Part shown: piece after piece, positions 6,710 to 15,777 of the stretch
Position numbering within the stretch: position 1 is the first letter of the stretch
Layout: each line of letters starts with the position of its first letter
From: CAZFQG01 sp964520785
Lineage (GTDB): Bacteria > Planctomycetota > Planctomycetia > Pirellulales > Thermoguttaceae
Assembly: GCA_964520785.1 (NCBI GenBank)
Contig: CAZFQG010000026.1
Span: 1-44,480, forward strand
DNA: 44,480 nucleotides
Reading direction: 5' to 3'
Notes under the pieces: generated by a model
The model's input: only the letters and a program-made list of their open reading frames with translations
The model's database searches: none
What the model was told of the DNA's origin: nothing
Translations under genes and position numbers: made by a program

Positions 6710-8425
6710 ATGACGGGCGCGAAAATCATCGCCAGATGCCTGGAAGACCTTGGCGTGAAGACCATTTTTGGATACACCGGCGCGGCAATTCTTCCGGTGA
6801 TGGACGAATTGGGGCAGAGTTCCGTCAAGATCGTCGTCAACTCGAACGAGCAGTCCGCCGCTTTCAGCGCCGCCGGCTATTCCCGGTCGAGCGACGACGT
6901 CGGAGTCGCGATCGTCACCTCCGGCCCGGCGATCACCAATACGCTCACCGCGGTTGCCGATTCATTCGCCGACAGCGTTCCTTTGATCGTCATCGCGGGG
7001 CAGGTCCCGGAACACAAAATCGGTACGGATTCGTTCCAGCACATCGACGTCGCCTCCGTGTTCGGGCCGACGGCCAAGGAGGTCGTGTCCGTAACCAGCA
7101 TCGGGAACATCGAGTCGGTCGTGAAGGATGCCTACTTCCTCGCCAAGGCCGGCAAGCCCGGGCCGGTCGTCATCGACATGCCGGTCAATCTCCAGCAGAA
7201 TATCAACCAGTACTCGGGGGACGGCCTGGACCGCTACCGGAATACGTACCGCGACGAGTGCCATTTGTCGGACAGCCAGTGCGAGCGGTTCTTCTCGTTG
7301 CTCACGGAAGCCAAACGGCCCCTGCTCTATCTGGGTGGAGGGCTGAATTCCACGGCCGGAAGCAGGGCGATTCGCGGTTTCAACGCGCTCTTCGGCATCC
7401 CATCGGTAAATACGCTCATGGGCAAGGGGGTCGTCGACGAGAACGAACCGACCTCGCTGGGGTTGTTGGGAATGTTCGGCACCCCTTACGCCAACAAGAT
7501 CATCCAGGCGAACGATTTCTTCTTCGCCATCGGCGTCCGCTGGGACGACCGGGTGGCGGAAAAGGTCGGTTTCGCCATCCACGCGAAGATCGCATACCTC
7601 GATATCAACCCCCGGAAGCTCTATCAGATCCGCACGGAGCGGAAACCGGAATTCTCGTTCCTGGGAGACGCCGCCGCCGCGCTCGACGACCTGAGAGATT
7701 ACGCGGTCCGCCACGGTATTATCATTTCCATCGACGAGTGGATCGAGCACGCGGCCGAGCTGAAGCGGTCGTGGCCGCTTGGCTACCGGCGTGACGGGGA
7801 CTTCATCCAGGAGGCGGAGGTGCTCGATTTGTTGAACCGGTTCATCGACGAGAAGACGGTCATCACCACCGGAGTCGGCAACCACCAACTCCTCGCCGCG
7901 CAGTATTTGCGGATGCGGCGGCCGAAGTCGTTCCTCACTTCCGGCAGCTTCGGGACGATGGGCTTTGGAATGCCCAGCGCCGTAGGCGCCCACTACGCCA
8001 ATCCCGATTCCACCGTCATTGTCGTCGACGGAGACGGCAGTTTCCGGATGAACATGGGGGAGGTCCACACGATCGGCACGCTCGATCTGCCGATCAAGGT
8101 GCTCCTGCTCAACAACCACGCCGACGGCATGGTGAAAAACCTCGAGGATGTCGCCTACGGCGGCCGGCACTCCGCCTCCGTCCGTCGGCAAGACGTCAAC
8201 TTCGCCGAAATCGCCGCCCAGTGCCGGTTCCGCTTCGCCAAGCGGGTCGCCGCCCGGGCGGAGCTGGCGGAAGGGCTGGAGGCGTTCATGGCGGCCGAAG
8301 GGCCGTGCTTTCTGGAGGTCGTGACCGACCCCGAGGAGGTTCTCTATCCGGTGGTCCGCCCCGGCACCTCCTACGCCGACATGGTCCTCGGCCCCTACAT
8401 CGGCCAGATCACGGGGAATCAATAG
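6710..8425 (+). CDS. Thiamine-diphosphate enzyme, acetolactate synthase large-subunit type
   Basis: A 571-residue protein with the three-domain order of the acetohydroxyacid synthase family. The N-terminal pyrimidine-binding domain has the catalytic Glu (residue 47, in NSNEQSAAF) and TSGPAITNTLTAVADSFADS. A central domain follows. The C-terminal domain has GFGMPSAVGAH and the ThDP/Mg motif GDGSF...NMGEVHTIG...LLLNNH. There is no small regulatory subunit (IlvN) gene next to it, so it may be a catabolic or specialised paralogue (other members act on glyoxylate, sulfoacetaldehyde or related 2-oxo substrates). Substrate cannot be set from sequence alone. It is divergently oriented to the DoxX-FetAB operon. 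Confidence 0.85.
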   Translation: MTGAKIIARCLEDLGVKTIFGYTGAAILPVMDELGQSSVKIVVNSNEQSAAFSAAGYSRSSDDVGVAIVTSGPAITNTLTAVADSFADSVPLIVIAGQVPEHKIGTDSFQHIDVASVFGPTAKEVVSVTSIGNIESVVKDAYFLAKAGKPGPVVIDMPVNLQQNINQYSGDGLDRYRNTYRDECHLSDSQCERFFSLLTEAKRPLLYLGGGLNSTAGSRAIRGFNALFGIPSVNTLMGKGVVDENEPTSLGLLGMFGTPYANKIIQANDFFFAIGVRWDDRVAEKVGFAIHAKIAYLDINPRKLYQIRTERKPEFSFLGDAAAALDDLRDYAVRHGIIISIDEWIEHAAELKRSWPLGYRRDGDFIQEAEVLDLLNRFIDEKTVITTGVGNHQLLAAQYLRMRRPKSFLTSGSFGTMGFGMPSAVGAHYANPDSTVIVVDGDGSFRMNMGEVHTIGTLDLPIKVLLLNNHADGMVKNLEDVAYGGRHSASVRRQDVNFAEIAAQCRFRFAKRVAARAELAEGLEAFMAAEGPCFLEVVTDPEEVLYPVVRPGTSYADMVLGPYIGQITGNQ

Positions 8426-8829
8426 ATACGCGTCCGCGGTACACCAAGTTCGGGGCAGAGGCTCAGTTCGTAGCGGAAACCACCCGATGCTTGATAGGGC
8501 CGATTTTTGTTCGGCCTTGGACTACATAGCAAGGATTGCGCTGCCCCGTCTTGGGCAAAGTCGACCATCGCCTTTCGAAATGTCCGGTGTTCATCGAAGG
8601 CCAAAGGTAGGCGATATGGCCTTCTTAAGGGGTATATTCTACCACTCATGTTGGTTGCGGTATTCGGGCTCCGATTTCTGGGGGATGTCCCATCGGCAAA
8701 TGCGCATCGTCCGGAACATGGAAACAGGCCGTTCTTGTGAGTAGAATGGGGAGAATACTCCGGAACTGGAATCGTCTCGCCGGATGGGGAACCGAGCCGG
8801 TGGACTGGTATTCGACCACGAGCAACCTG
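8426..8829. other. Non-coding stretch between ThDP enzyme and oxidoreductase genes
   Basis: About 400 bases. A perfect 6-bp inverted repeat GGCCGA/TCGGCC with a TTTTTGT loop lies at 8498-8516, but no T-run follows on the plus strand, so it is a weak terminator candidate. A 77-codon frame at 8507-8740 is not supported by a ribosome binding site or family features. No clear promoter was recognised. Confidence 0.4.
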
Positions 8830-10161
8830 ATGAAACGACGCGATTTTTTAGGCGCCGGGCTGGCGGCCGGTGCCGGTTTATGGATTACAAACGGCTCGAA
8901 CGTAAGGGGGCGGACGAGCGAGGCGACCCCGGAAGGGGAGACGCTCAACGTCGCCCTTATTGGAGCCGGGACGCAAGGCCGAACGCTGATTAACGCGCTC
9001 GGAGAGTCGCGGGGAATCCGAGTTTGCGCGGTATGCGATATTTGGCCGTATCGGCTGGAGTCCGCCCAGTATTATTTGAGCGAGATATCGAAGACCGAGG
9101 CCGCCGGATACGGCGATTACCGGGAGATGCTCGACAAGGAGAAAAGCCTCGACTGCGCGCTTATCGCCACCCCCGACTTCGTCCACGCCGAACAAACCAA
9201 CGCTTGCCTCGAAGCGGGTTTGCACGTCTATTGCGAACCGATGATGTCCCACACCCTGGACGGGGCGCGATCAATGGTCCGGACCATGCGCAAGACCGGA
9301 AAGCTCCTGCAGATCGGCCTGCAGCGCCGCAGCAACCCACGATACGCGCACGTGCTGGAGAACCTCATCCGCCAGGCCGATCTCCTCGGAATTCCGGTCC
9401 ACGTTTCGACGCGGTGGAACCATCCGGAGCAGGATGATCTCGGGTGGCCGCGGCGGCGGGTGTTGCCGGACGACGTATTGAAACGGTTCGGATTCTCCGA
9501 CATGCACCAGTTCCGGAATTGGCGGCATTTCAAGCAGTACAGTGCCGGAGATTGCGCGCATTTTATCGCGACGCAGGCGGACGTAATCGATTGGTTCTTG
9601 GGAACGCGTCCGAAGAACATTCTGGCGGCCGGCGGGCTCGACTACTATAAGCGACGCGAGTGGCCCGACAACGCGACGGCGGTGATGGAATACGCGACGG
9701 AAGACGGGGCGTTACGGGCCAGCAGCCAGATCCTTACCGCGACCAGCGGCGGCCCCCACCGCATCTACGAGCATTTCATGGGCGTGGCGGGTTCGATCCA
9801 GGTCGCCGAGAATCCTGACTGGCTGAAAGTCTACCACGAACCTCGCACGGAAGAATGGAACGAATGGGTGCGCAAGGGTTTCCTCGTGAAGGAGGAACAA
9901 GCCGATCCGGACGAAGACCCGAACGCGATCAAGGTCCGCGAGACCGGCCAGGTCGTCGGTTACCTGGTCCCGATTGAACTAGAGAAATCGGTTTTCGCCT
10001 ACCACCTGGAGAATTTCTTCAACGCCGTCCGCGACAAGGCTCCGCTGAGCTGTCCCGCCGATGTCGCTTTTCACGGCCAAGTGATCGGTCTGAAATTGAA
10101 TGAGGCGATCGCGGCCAGGAAGATGCTGGAGTTCACCGAGACGGAATTCGAAGTCGCCTGA
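8830..10161 (+). CDS. Tat-exported Gfo/Idh/MocA family oxidoreductase
   Basis: A 443-residue protein. The start at 8830 is chosen because it begins with a twin-arginine signal (MKRRDFLGAGLAAGAG); a GTG 93 bases upstream would bury the signal. The mature part has a Rossmann fold (NVALIGAGTQGR, then VCDIWPYR), the block DCALIATPDFVHAEQT and a C-terminal dehydrogenase domain. The usual EKP motif with its catalytic Lys is replaced by VYCEPMMSHT, that is, the Lys is missing. NAD(P)-binding exported proteins of this family are abundant in planctomycetes and usually act on sugars. It is followed 66 bases later by the NamZ gene. Confidence 0.85.
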   Translation: MKRRDFLGAGLAAGAGLWITNGSNVRGRTSEATPEGETLNVALIGAGTQGRTLINALGESRGIRVCAVCDIWPYRLESAQYYLSEISKTEAAGYGDYREMLDKEKSLDCALIATPDFVHAEQTNACLEAGLHVYCEPMMSHTLDGARSMVRTMRKTGKLLQIGLQRRSNPRYAHVLENLIRQADLLGIPVHVSTRWNHPEQDDLGWPRRRVLPDDVLKRFGFSDMHQFRNWRHFKQYSAGDCAHFIATQADVIDWFLGTRPKNILAAGGLDYYKRREWPDNATAVMEYATEDGALRASSQILTATSGGPHRIYEHFMGVAGSIQVAENPDWLKVYHEPRTEEWNEWVRKGFLVKEEQADPDEDPNAIKVRETGQVVGYLVPIELEKSVFAYHLENFFNAVRDKAPLSCPADVAFHGQVIGLKLNEAIAARKMLEFTETEFEVA

Positions 10162-10227
10162 TGAGGGCTCGCCGCATCGCCGCGTGACTACCGGACGACC
10201 GGTCCATTTCCGAGAATCGACCAAAAC

Positions 10228-11412
10228 ATGACGCCCCTGATACATCTTGCCCTGATCCTTCCTCTGACGGCCACGGAGCCGGTCCTAACCGGGATTGACG
10301 TCCTCCACCGCGATAAATTCGAAACGCTCCAAGGTTGCCGGGTCGGGTTGATTACGAACCAGACGGGGATTGCTCGCGACGGAACGAGTACGGCCGAATT
10401 GCTCGACCGGGAGAAGGGGGTTCGGTTGGTCGCGCTGTTCGGGCCGGAACACGGGATCGAAGGGAAACTGGATCAGGCGGTCATCGCCGACGGCGAGGAC
10501 GGTGAAAGAGGAATCAAGATATTCAGTCTCTACGGAAAAACGCGCAAGCCCACGCCACGGAGCCTTGCGGGGATCGACGTGCTCGTCTTCGATATCCAGG
10601 ACGTCGGGTGCCGGTTCTACACGTATATTTCGACGATGGGTCTGGCGATGGAGGCAGCGGCGGAACGGGACCTCCGTTTCGTCGTCTTGGACCGTCCGAA
10701 TCCGATAGGGGGTGTCCTGATCGAGGGGCCGCTGCCGGAGCCGGACCGGGAGTCGTTCGTCGCATACCACTCCCTTCCCCTGCGTCACGGACTGACGGTC
10801 GGAGAATTGGCCCGCCTTTTCAAAAAGGAACGCGAGTTGGATGTCGAGCTGGAAGTCGTCCCGGTCGAGGGGTGGAATCCCCGAGCCGATTTCGAGGCGA
10901 CCGGCCTGAAATGGGTCAATCCTTCTCCGAACATGCGCAGTACGACGGCGGCCATTCTCTATCCCGGCGTGGGCCTCTGGGAGTTCACGAACGTCTCGGT
11001 CGGCCGCGGTACCGCTACGCCCTTCGAATTGCTGGGGGCTCCTTGGATCGAACCGGATGCGTTCACCGCCACCTTGCGGGCGGAGGGTCTCCCCGGTGTC
11101 CGCTTCGAGCCCGTAAGGTTCATTCCGGAGGCGAGCGTTCATGCCGACAGGGAATGCGGCGGCACCCGGTTCATCGTGACCGACCGCGGGGCGTTCCGTC
11201 CGGTGCGTTTGGGATATGCGCTGGGCAAAGTCCTCAACCGTCTATATCCCGACAAATGGAATCGGACGCGTGCGGACGGTTTGCTCCGCAATAAGCATGT
11301 CCTCGAGGCCGTTCTCGCCGACGAACCGTTGGAGGTGATCGAAGCCCTGGTCGCGCCGGACTTGAAGTCATTCGAGGAACGGCAACGCGGATGTCTTATA
11401 TATCCCCGTTAG
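10228..11412 (+). CDS. namZ: Exo-beta-N-acetylmuramidase NamZ (DUF1343)
   Basis: A 394-residue protein of the DUF1343/YbbC family, characterised in other bacteria as NamZ, which removes terminal N-acetylmuramic acid from peptidoglycan fragments. Visible hallmarks are VGLITNQTGI, LVALFGPEHGIEG, DVLVFDIQDVGCRFYTYIST, LDRPNPIGG, WVNPSPNMRS and GVGLWEFTNVSVGRGT, in family order. A short hydrophobic N-terminus (residues 1-16) looks like a signal peptide, so the enzyme probably acts in the periplasm. Length is normal for the family. The Tat oxidoreductase just upstream may process a product of the same wall-sugar pathway; that link is inference. Confidence 0.9.
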   Translation: MTPLIHLALILPLTATEPVLTGIDVLHRDKFETLQGCRVGLITNQTGIARDGTSTAELLDREKGVRLVALFGPEHGIEGKLDQAVIADGEDGERGIKIFSLYGKTRKPTPRSLAGIDVLVFDIQDVGCRFYTYISTMGLAMEAAAERDLRFVVLDRPNPIGGVLIEGPLPEPDRESFVAYHSLPLRHGLTVGELARLFKKERELDVELEVVPVEGWNPRADFEATGLKWVNPSPNMRSTTAAILYPGVGLWEFTNVSVGRGTATPFELLGAPWIEPDAFTATLRAEGLPGVRFEPVRFIPEASVHADRECGGTRFIVTDRGAFRPVRLGYALGKVLNRLYPDKWNRTRADGLLRNKHVLEAVLADEPLEVIEALVAPDLKSFEERQRGCLIYPR

Positions 11413-11546
11413 ACGAAATGGGCGTCGTGAACTCGAGACAGAACGTTCTCGAGACAAGGACGGGGGAAGCGGAGGGTCGGGGGTAGGAAATGGCGGAATC
11501 GCGAATGTTTTCCAGGCCTCGCCCATCGCCTGGATCCACGTTTCGT

Positions 11547-13136
11547 TTACTCGGCCGCCGCCTCGTACAACGCCGCGATTGTTTCGTCCGGGAGTACCCG
11601 GCTGAAGAGAACGACTTCGTCGACGTAACCTTCGGCGCAGTCCGACTCGGAGCACGTCCCGATGCGGAGGGAATTCTTCAAGCGACGCGGCTTTTCGCCG
11701 GCGACGGCGCCGATGGGAGATTTCCCGGCGGCCTTGCCGTCCACGTAAACCCGCCGCTCGCCGTTTTCGCGATCAACGACGAGAGCGATCTGCCGCCATC
11801 TTCCGTCGCGAAGGTCGTCCACCGCCACCGGGCTTCTCGTCGGTTCCCACGGTCTTCCGCCGGATTCGCCTTCGATGGCGCCGTCGGAGTTCACGAAGAT
11901 GGTCCAAGAGGGGGTTATCGCCTCGTCGCTCTCCAAAAGGACAGTAACAAGTGGGTGCTCTTTGGAAGTATCGGTGATGTTGATCCATCCGACGATTGTC
12001 CAGCCCTCCTCGGCGTTCTCGAGTTCCGGTGAAATGGGGATATCCAGATAATCGTCGATGCCGTCGAGGACCAGTGCACCCCCCGCGATACCGTCGATCG
12101 CCGAAACGCGCGCTCCGTTCCGCTTGACGCCGTGGTATCCGTTGCCGGAAGCATCCGGGATAATGGGGGAATCGCCGGCGTGTTCAAAGCGCCAATAGGC
12201 GACCGGGTTCTCGGCCAGGACGGCCGTCTCGAGCCGGTGTGGCGCGATAAGCACTCGGGCGAAACTCGGCTTTCCTCGCGGTTCCTCGGGAATGATCCGG
12301 TTCGGCGCGAGACGCACGCGCTCGCCGACCTCCAGAAGCCGCGCCACCGACGCATCGATTCGGGAGGCAAGCCGCACCCGTCCGTCGAAGACCTCCACCG
12401 AGGTCGGCGTGTCGTTACCGACATGGACGGAGAACTCGGTTCCCAGATCGACGATGTGGGCATCCGGGGTCGATATCGAAAAACCGGACGCGTCCGCTCC
12501 CGGAATCTTGCCCAGAAGGTGGCCCCGGACCAAATGTCCCGAATTCGGGTCCAGGACATCGAAATCGCTCGGGCCGTCCAACACGACTGAGGCTCCGGAA
12601 CGGAATGTCACGTGTGCGCCGCCCGAGGCCAGACGGAGCTTCGCGTGTTCGAGCAAGCGTTCGCCGGAGCGGACCGGCGCGCCGGTGTCGGCGTGCCGGC
12701 AATCGCCGGAGACGCTTGACACCCTGGCTACGTAGTCGCTCAAGTTGGTCGCGGGATCGGGACGCGGAGACAGGAACAGAAACGCTACCAAACCGGAAAT
12801 CAGAAGAAATATCGACGCGAAACTGATCGCCCCGAACACGAGGGGCGGTTCGGGCCAACTACTGGGACGTCCATCGAAGCCGAATTCGCTCCGATCGTCG
12901 TTCGGGTCACGAGGAACGTCCTCGGCGGCGCCTTGGAGTATCTTCGCTAACGCGGCATCCTGGATTTCCCGAATCGCCGTAGCGTCCAGACACAAATCGA
13001 TAAAAGCTCGGCGAGCCTCGCCGTCGTGTTGGAGACGGCCGTCAAACGCGTCGAACTCCTTCGGCGTCAGATCGCCGTCAAGATAACGGACGGCCAAGTC
13101 CTCGATATACGACTCGTCTTGACATCCGCTAGGCAT
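11547..13136 (-). CDS. FecR-domain anti-sigma-like protein with LamG domain
   Basis: A 529-residue membrane protein. Residues about 1-80 form an anti-sigma-like cytoplasmic domain (YLDGDLTPKEFDAFDGRL), with one membrane segment at about 101-125 (VFGAISFASIFLLISGLVAF). A FecR-type domain follows at about 140-265, including VDLGTEFSVHV and SVEVFDGRVRL. A LamG/concanavalin-like domain at about 310-525 begins with PVAYWRFEH and PDASGNGYHGV. The start overlaps the sigma factor gene by 8 bases. By analogy to FecR systems it would hold the sigma factor and sense an outside signal; the LamG domain suggests a glycan ligand. Confidence 0.9.
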   Translation of the reverse strand: MPSGCQDESYIEDLAVRYLDGDLTPKEFDAFDGRLQHDGEARRAFIDLCLDATAIREIQDAALAKILQGAAEDVPRDPNDDRSEFGFDGRPSSWPEPPLVFGAISFASIFLLISGLVAFLFLSPRPDPATNLSDYVARVSSVSGDCRHADTGAPVRSGERLLEHAKLRLASGGAHVTFRSGASVVLDGPSDFDVLDPNSGHLVRGHLLGKIPGADASGFSISTPDAHIVDLGTEFSVHVGNDTPTSVEVFDGRVRLASRIDASVARLLEVGERVRLAPNRIIPEEPRGKPSFARVLIAPHRLETAVLAENPVAYWRFEHAGDSPIIPDASGNGYHGVKRNGARVSAIDGIAGGALVLDGIDDYLDIPISPELENAEEGWTIVGWINITDTSKEHPLVTVLLESDEAITPSWTIFVNSDGAIEGESGGRPWEPTRSPVAVDDLRDGRWRQIALVVDRENGERRVYVDGKAAGKSPIGAVAGEKPRRLKNSLRIGTCSESDCAEGYVDEVVLFSRVLPDETIAALYEAAAE

Positions 13137-13668
13137 GGAGCGACTCTCGCTTGGGCCCGCCGGCTCGGATGTGTTGGCTCAGCCGCCGGTGAATCCGAGC
13201 GAGCATCGCGTATACCGTGGAAGGTTTACGATTCAAAATCCGGGCGACCTTTCCGCCGCTGAGATTCTGGCCGTACCGCAGAGCGACGATTCGCCGCGCG
13301 GAAGGGAGAAGTTGCTCCGCCCAGGTTTCGAGAACGCTCGCCCCGCATGGAATCGACTCGTTCGGATAATCACGCCAGGTCGCGTCGATCAGATCGACCG
13401 TCGTGTTGCTTAGCGGGAACGGCGCTAGACCCGTGTAACCAAACCGCGCTAAGACGTCAAACCGAACGGTGCGGCGGCACCAAACGGGGACGGCCTTGAT
13501 GTTTTTCAGTTCGGTTTTTCTTTTCACCGCGACACGCCGTAATTCGAGGAAGCACTCCTCCGCCACCTCGGTGCTGGACGTCAGCAGCCACGCGTAGGCA
13601 AACAGGTTCACGCGGTAGCGGTTCACCTCGCGGAGGATGGTCTGTTCTGGAAGTGGCATCGATCGCAA
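13129..13668 (-). CDS. ECF-like RNA polymerase sigma factor, planctomycete type
   Basis: A 179-residue protein with sigma-2 region residues in the N-terminal half (YRVNLFAYAWLLTSSTEVAE) and a sigma-4 helix-turn-helix near the C-terminus (LPSARRIVALRYGQNLSGGK followed by ILNRKPSTVYAMLARIHRRL). It belongs to the sigma-70 group common in Rhodopirellula-like genomes. The first ATG is at 13668 and a second in frame is at 13659; the choice is open. The stop region overlaps the FecR/LamG gene by 8 bases, a classic sigma/anti-sigma pair. Confidence 0.85.
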   Translation of the reverse strand: MRSMPLPEQTILREVNRYRVNLFAYAWLLTSSTEVAEECFLELRRVAVKRKTELKNIKAVPVWCRRTVRFDVLARFGYTGLAPFPLSNTTVDLIDATWRDYPNESIPCGASVLETWAEQLLPSARRIVALRYGQNLSGGKVARILNRKPSTVYAMLARIHRRLSQHIRAGGPKRESLHA

Positions 13669-13845
13669 GCGGCGAAACCCTGGGGGATGCGTTGACGGCG
13701 CCTATTCGGAAAACGACCGACGATCCTCCCGAGGGGAAGTACCTCGCGCTCCTCCCGCTTCCGCCATCCCGGTGCGGGGCGCCGTCCGTCCGGACGGGCC
13801 GCCGCCCCAAGCAAGGTCGGCTGGGGAATAAGGGTCCGTACCATG

Positions 13846-13887
13846 CCTTTTCCACTGGGCCTTTTCCCTTGGGCCTTTTCCACCGGC
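13846..13887. repeat. Three tandem 14-bp units
   Basis: Three head-to-tail units: CCTTTTCCACTGGG (13846-13859), CCTTTTCCCTTGGG (13860-13873) and CCTTTTCCACCGGC (13874-13887). They lie directly beside the terminase-like remnant and may be a decay or insertion scar. Confidence 0.8.
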
Positions 13888-13965
13888 TGACATCGTACGA
13901 CGCTTCGATCGGTTGCCTCCTAACAATCGTAGGTCAGGCTTTTTCACCGGCCCGCGAATCCCCAT
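13888..13965 (-). pseudogene. N-terminal remnant of a phage P27-type terminase small subunit
   Basis: The minus strand from ATG 13965 reads MGIRGPVKKPDLRLLGGNRS followed by KRR. This matches the conserved N-terminus of P27-family terminase small subunits, in which RGP, a KPT-like stretch, a leucine-rich LRLLxGN and a basic end follow in that order. After that the frame turns into low-complexity repeats (the 14-bp tandem units) with no further family features, so the gene is a short relic. No other phage gene is visible nearby. The match covers only some 23 residues, hence moderate confidence. Confidence 0.45.
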
Positions 13966-14292
13966 GCACTCGGCGGCGCATTCCGGGCGGCAAATCCGTC
14001 CCAACCGGCGCGACCGTAGCGTTTGCCTTGGCCATCGTCCCAACGAAGCGTGGGACGAGTCCCGCTGGCGGTGCTGAACCTCGCACCGGGCCGGTCAAAC
14101 TCGCGAAACAAACTAAAACGCGGATTTAACGCTGCCGCTCGCCTCCGAGGATTTCGCGGCCGCAATCGGTCAATTCGCGCCCGGCCACGACTCGGCCGCG
14201 GCGAGAACCGCCCGAAATCGGATTGCTTTTTCGGTGACGGCCGGGCACAATGAAGGGAGTCCCAACGCTCGTATTCCCAAGGAGAAACGCTC
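13966..14292. other. Non-coding stretch before the zinc-ribbon gene
   Basis: About 330 bases in which no gene, hairpin or promoter was recognised. Long open frames here are expected from the GC-rich composition and have no coding character. A good ribosome binding site (AAGGAG) for the next gene lies at its end. Confidence 0.4.
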
Positions 14293-14718
14293 ATGCCCGT
14301 CGATCTCACCTGCCCGCATTGCGGCGCGCAAACGCAGGTCGCGGACCGGTACGTCGGAGAGACCGAGCCCTGTGCCAAGTGCGGTCGGCCTGTCTCCATT
14401 TCGGCGCCCGAACCCGACTCGCCATTATCCGGGCGGAGTAGGTGGCCGACCCCCCCTTTGGCTGCCTGGGGGCTCGTCATTCTCTGCTTACCTGCGTTTC
14501 TCGGTCTGGCCATTGCGCTAACTCTCCCAGCCGTCCAGGCAATGCGCGAATCGGCCCGCCGGGAGAAGTGCGTGAAAAACATGAAAGACTACTTCGGCGA
14601 AGCTTGCGTTTTGTTCGCGGACGGGCACGTCGACACGATTTCGCACGACACCGACTCAGCGGTCCTCAAAGCCCTGTTCACGATCAGCGGCGGAGAGGAA
14701 GTGGAATTGCCCGACTGA
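14293..14718 (+). CDS. Zinc-ribbon protein with a shortened DUF1559-like part
   Basis: A 141-residue protein. Residues 7-37 are a zinc ribbon (CPHCGAQ ... CAKCGRP). A Pro/Ser linker leads to one membrane segment (about 57-82) that runs into LTLPAVQAMRESARREKCVK, which copies the post-helix signature of DUF1559 proteins (LLPAVQAAREAARR-C-N-K). After only about 20 residues comes FADGHVDTISHDTDSAVLKA followed by LFTISGGEE, the usual C-terminal end of DUF1559 proteins. The large central domain (about 150-200 residues) is thus missing. AAGGAG precedes the ATG. It could be a genuine minimal protein or the product of an internal deletion. Confidence 0.75.
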   Translation: MPVDLTCPHCGAQTQVADRYVGETEPCAKCGRPVSISAPEPDSPLSGRSRWPTPPLAAWGLVILCLPAFLGLAIALTLPAVQAMRESARREKCVKNMKDYFGEACVLFADGHVDTISHDTDSAVLKALFTISGGEEVELPD

Positions 14719-14737
14719 GCGGCACCGCTGTCGCCGT

Positions 14738-15736
14738 TCACCACGTCTTGGGTGGGTCGAGGAGTCGCGTGACGGCGGCGAGGAGTTGGTTCAATCCCGC
14801 CCCGGTCACCGCGGAGATGAGAAAGACGTCCTCACCGAGTGCCGCGGCAAGTTCCTCGCGGGTCGCACCCGCCGAGGGGAGGTCCGCCTTGGTCACCACG
14901 ATGACTTCGGGTCTCTTGCCAAGGTCTTCATCGAATCGTTCGAGTTCGTCCCGGATAGCGTGGTAGTTCGCCATTGGGTTGGTGCCGTCCATCGGCTCGG
15001 GCTCGACCAGATGAATGAGGATTCCGGCGCGTTGGATATGACGGAGAAACTCATGTCCGAGGCCGACTCCTTTGTGGGCACCCTCGATGAGCCCCGGGAT
15101 GTCGGCCATGACGAAAGATCGGTCATAATCGATTTGGACCCTCCCGAGGTTCGGGGTCTTCGTCGTGAAGGGGTAGGGAGCGATCTCGGGATGGGCGCGG
15201 GAGAGACGGCTCAGGAGGGTGCTTTTGCCGGCATTCGGCTTTCCGACCAAACCGACATCCGCGATGATCTTCAATTCCAAACGCAGCGTGCGTTGTTCAC
15301 CCATCCCGCCGGGGGTCGATTCCCTCGGAGCGCGGTTCACGGACGACTTGAAACGGGCATTTCCCTTTCCTCCCTTGCCACCGAGCGCGGCGATGACCTC
15401 GTCTCCCACCGAGGCCAGATCCTTCATTAGAAACCCCCGCGCCGCGTCGACGACGATGGTGCCCGGCGGTACCCGGATGATCAGGTCTGCCGCGTCGGCT
15501 CCGTGGCATTGGGCCCCTTGTCCCGGTCGCCCGTTCTTCGCCCTCCAGTGCTTTCGGTGCGCAAGCGCGGCGAAGCTGTCCACCCCTTCTTCGGCGCGGA
15601 TTATCACGCTGCCCCCCTTGCCGCCATCGCCTCCATCCGGACCCCCTCGGGGAACGTACTTCTCCCGCCGAAAACTGACGCAGCCGTCACCTCCCTTGCC
15701 GGCTTCCACGAAGATATCGATTTCATCGATGAACAT
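14738..15736 (-). CDS. obg: GTPase Obg/CgtA
   Basis: A 332-residue protein. The glycine-rich Obg domain lies at residues 1-160 (IFVEAGKGGDGCVSFRREKY, then PRGGPDGGDGGKGG). The G domain follows with G1 GKPNAGKST, G3 DIPGLIEGAHKG, G4 TKAD and G5 SAVTGAGL. There is no C-terminal OCT domain, which is normal for many species. The start at 15736 (MFIDEIDIFVEAG) matches the family; the frame is open 23 codons further upstream without support. It acts in ribosome assembly and stress control. It lies downstream of rpmA, as in most bacteria, but behind a terminator hairpin. Confidence 0.95.
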   Translation of the reverse strand: MFIDEIDIFVEAGKGGDGCVSFRREKYVPRGGPDGGDGGKGGSVIIRAEEGVDSFAALAHRKHWRAKNGRPGQGAQCHGADAADLIIRVPPGTIVVDAARGFLMKDLASVGDEVIAALGGKGGKGNARFKSSVNRAPRESTPGGMGEQRTLRLELKIIADVGLVGKPNAGKSTLLSRLSRAHPEIAPYPFTTKTPNLGRVQIDYDRSFVMADIPGLIEGAHKGVGLGHEFLRHIQRAGILIHLVEPEPMDGTNPMANYHAIRDELERFDEDLGKRPEVIVVTKADLPSAGATREELAAALGEDVFLISAVTGAGLNQLLAAVTRLLDPPKTW

Positions 15737-15777
15737 GCTTGGGGGTGCCGCAAGGCGGCGCGATGACGTGCCGAGAC

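Noticed and set aside
6962..8422. 486-codon minus-strand frame opposite the ThDP enzyme
   Set aside because: It is an antisense shadow of a well-supported gene; its Asp/Val/Gly-rich sequence has no domain features.
8507..8740. 77-codon frame before the exported oxidoreductase
   Set aside because: A hydrophobic stretch near its end could suggest a signal peptide, but there is no ribosome binding site or family resemblance.
13846..13887. CRISPR-like array
   Set aside because: The three units are directly adjacent 14-mers without spacers, so this is a simple tandem repeat.
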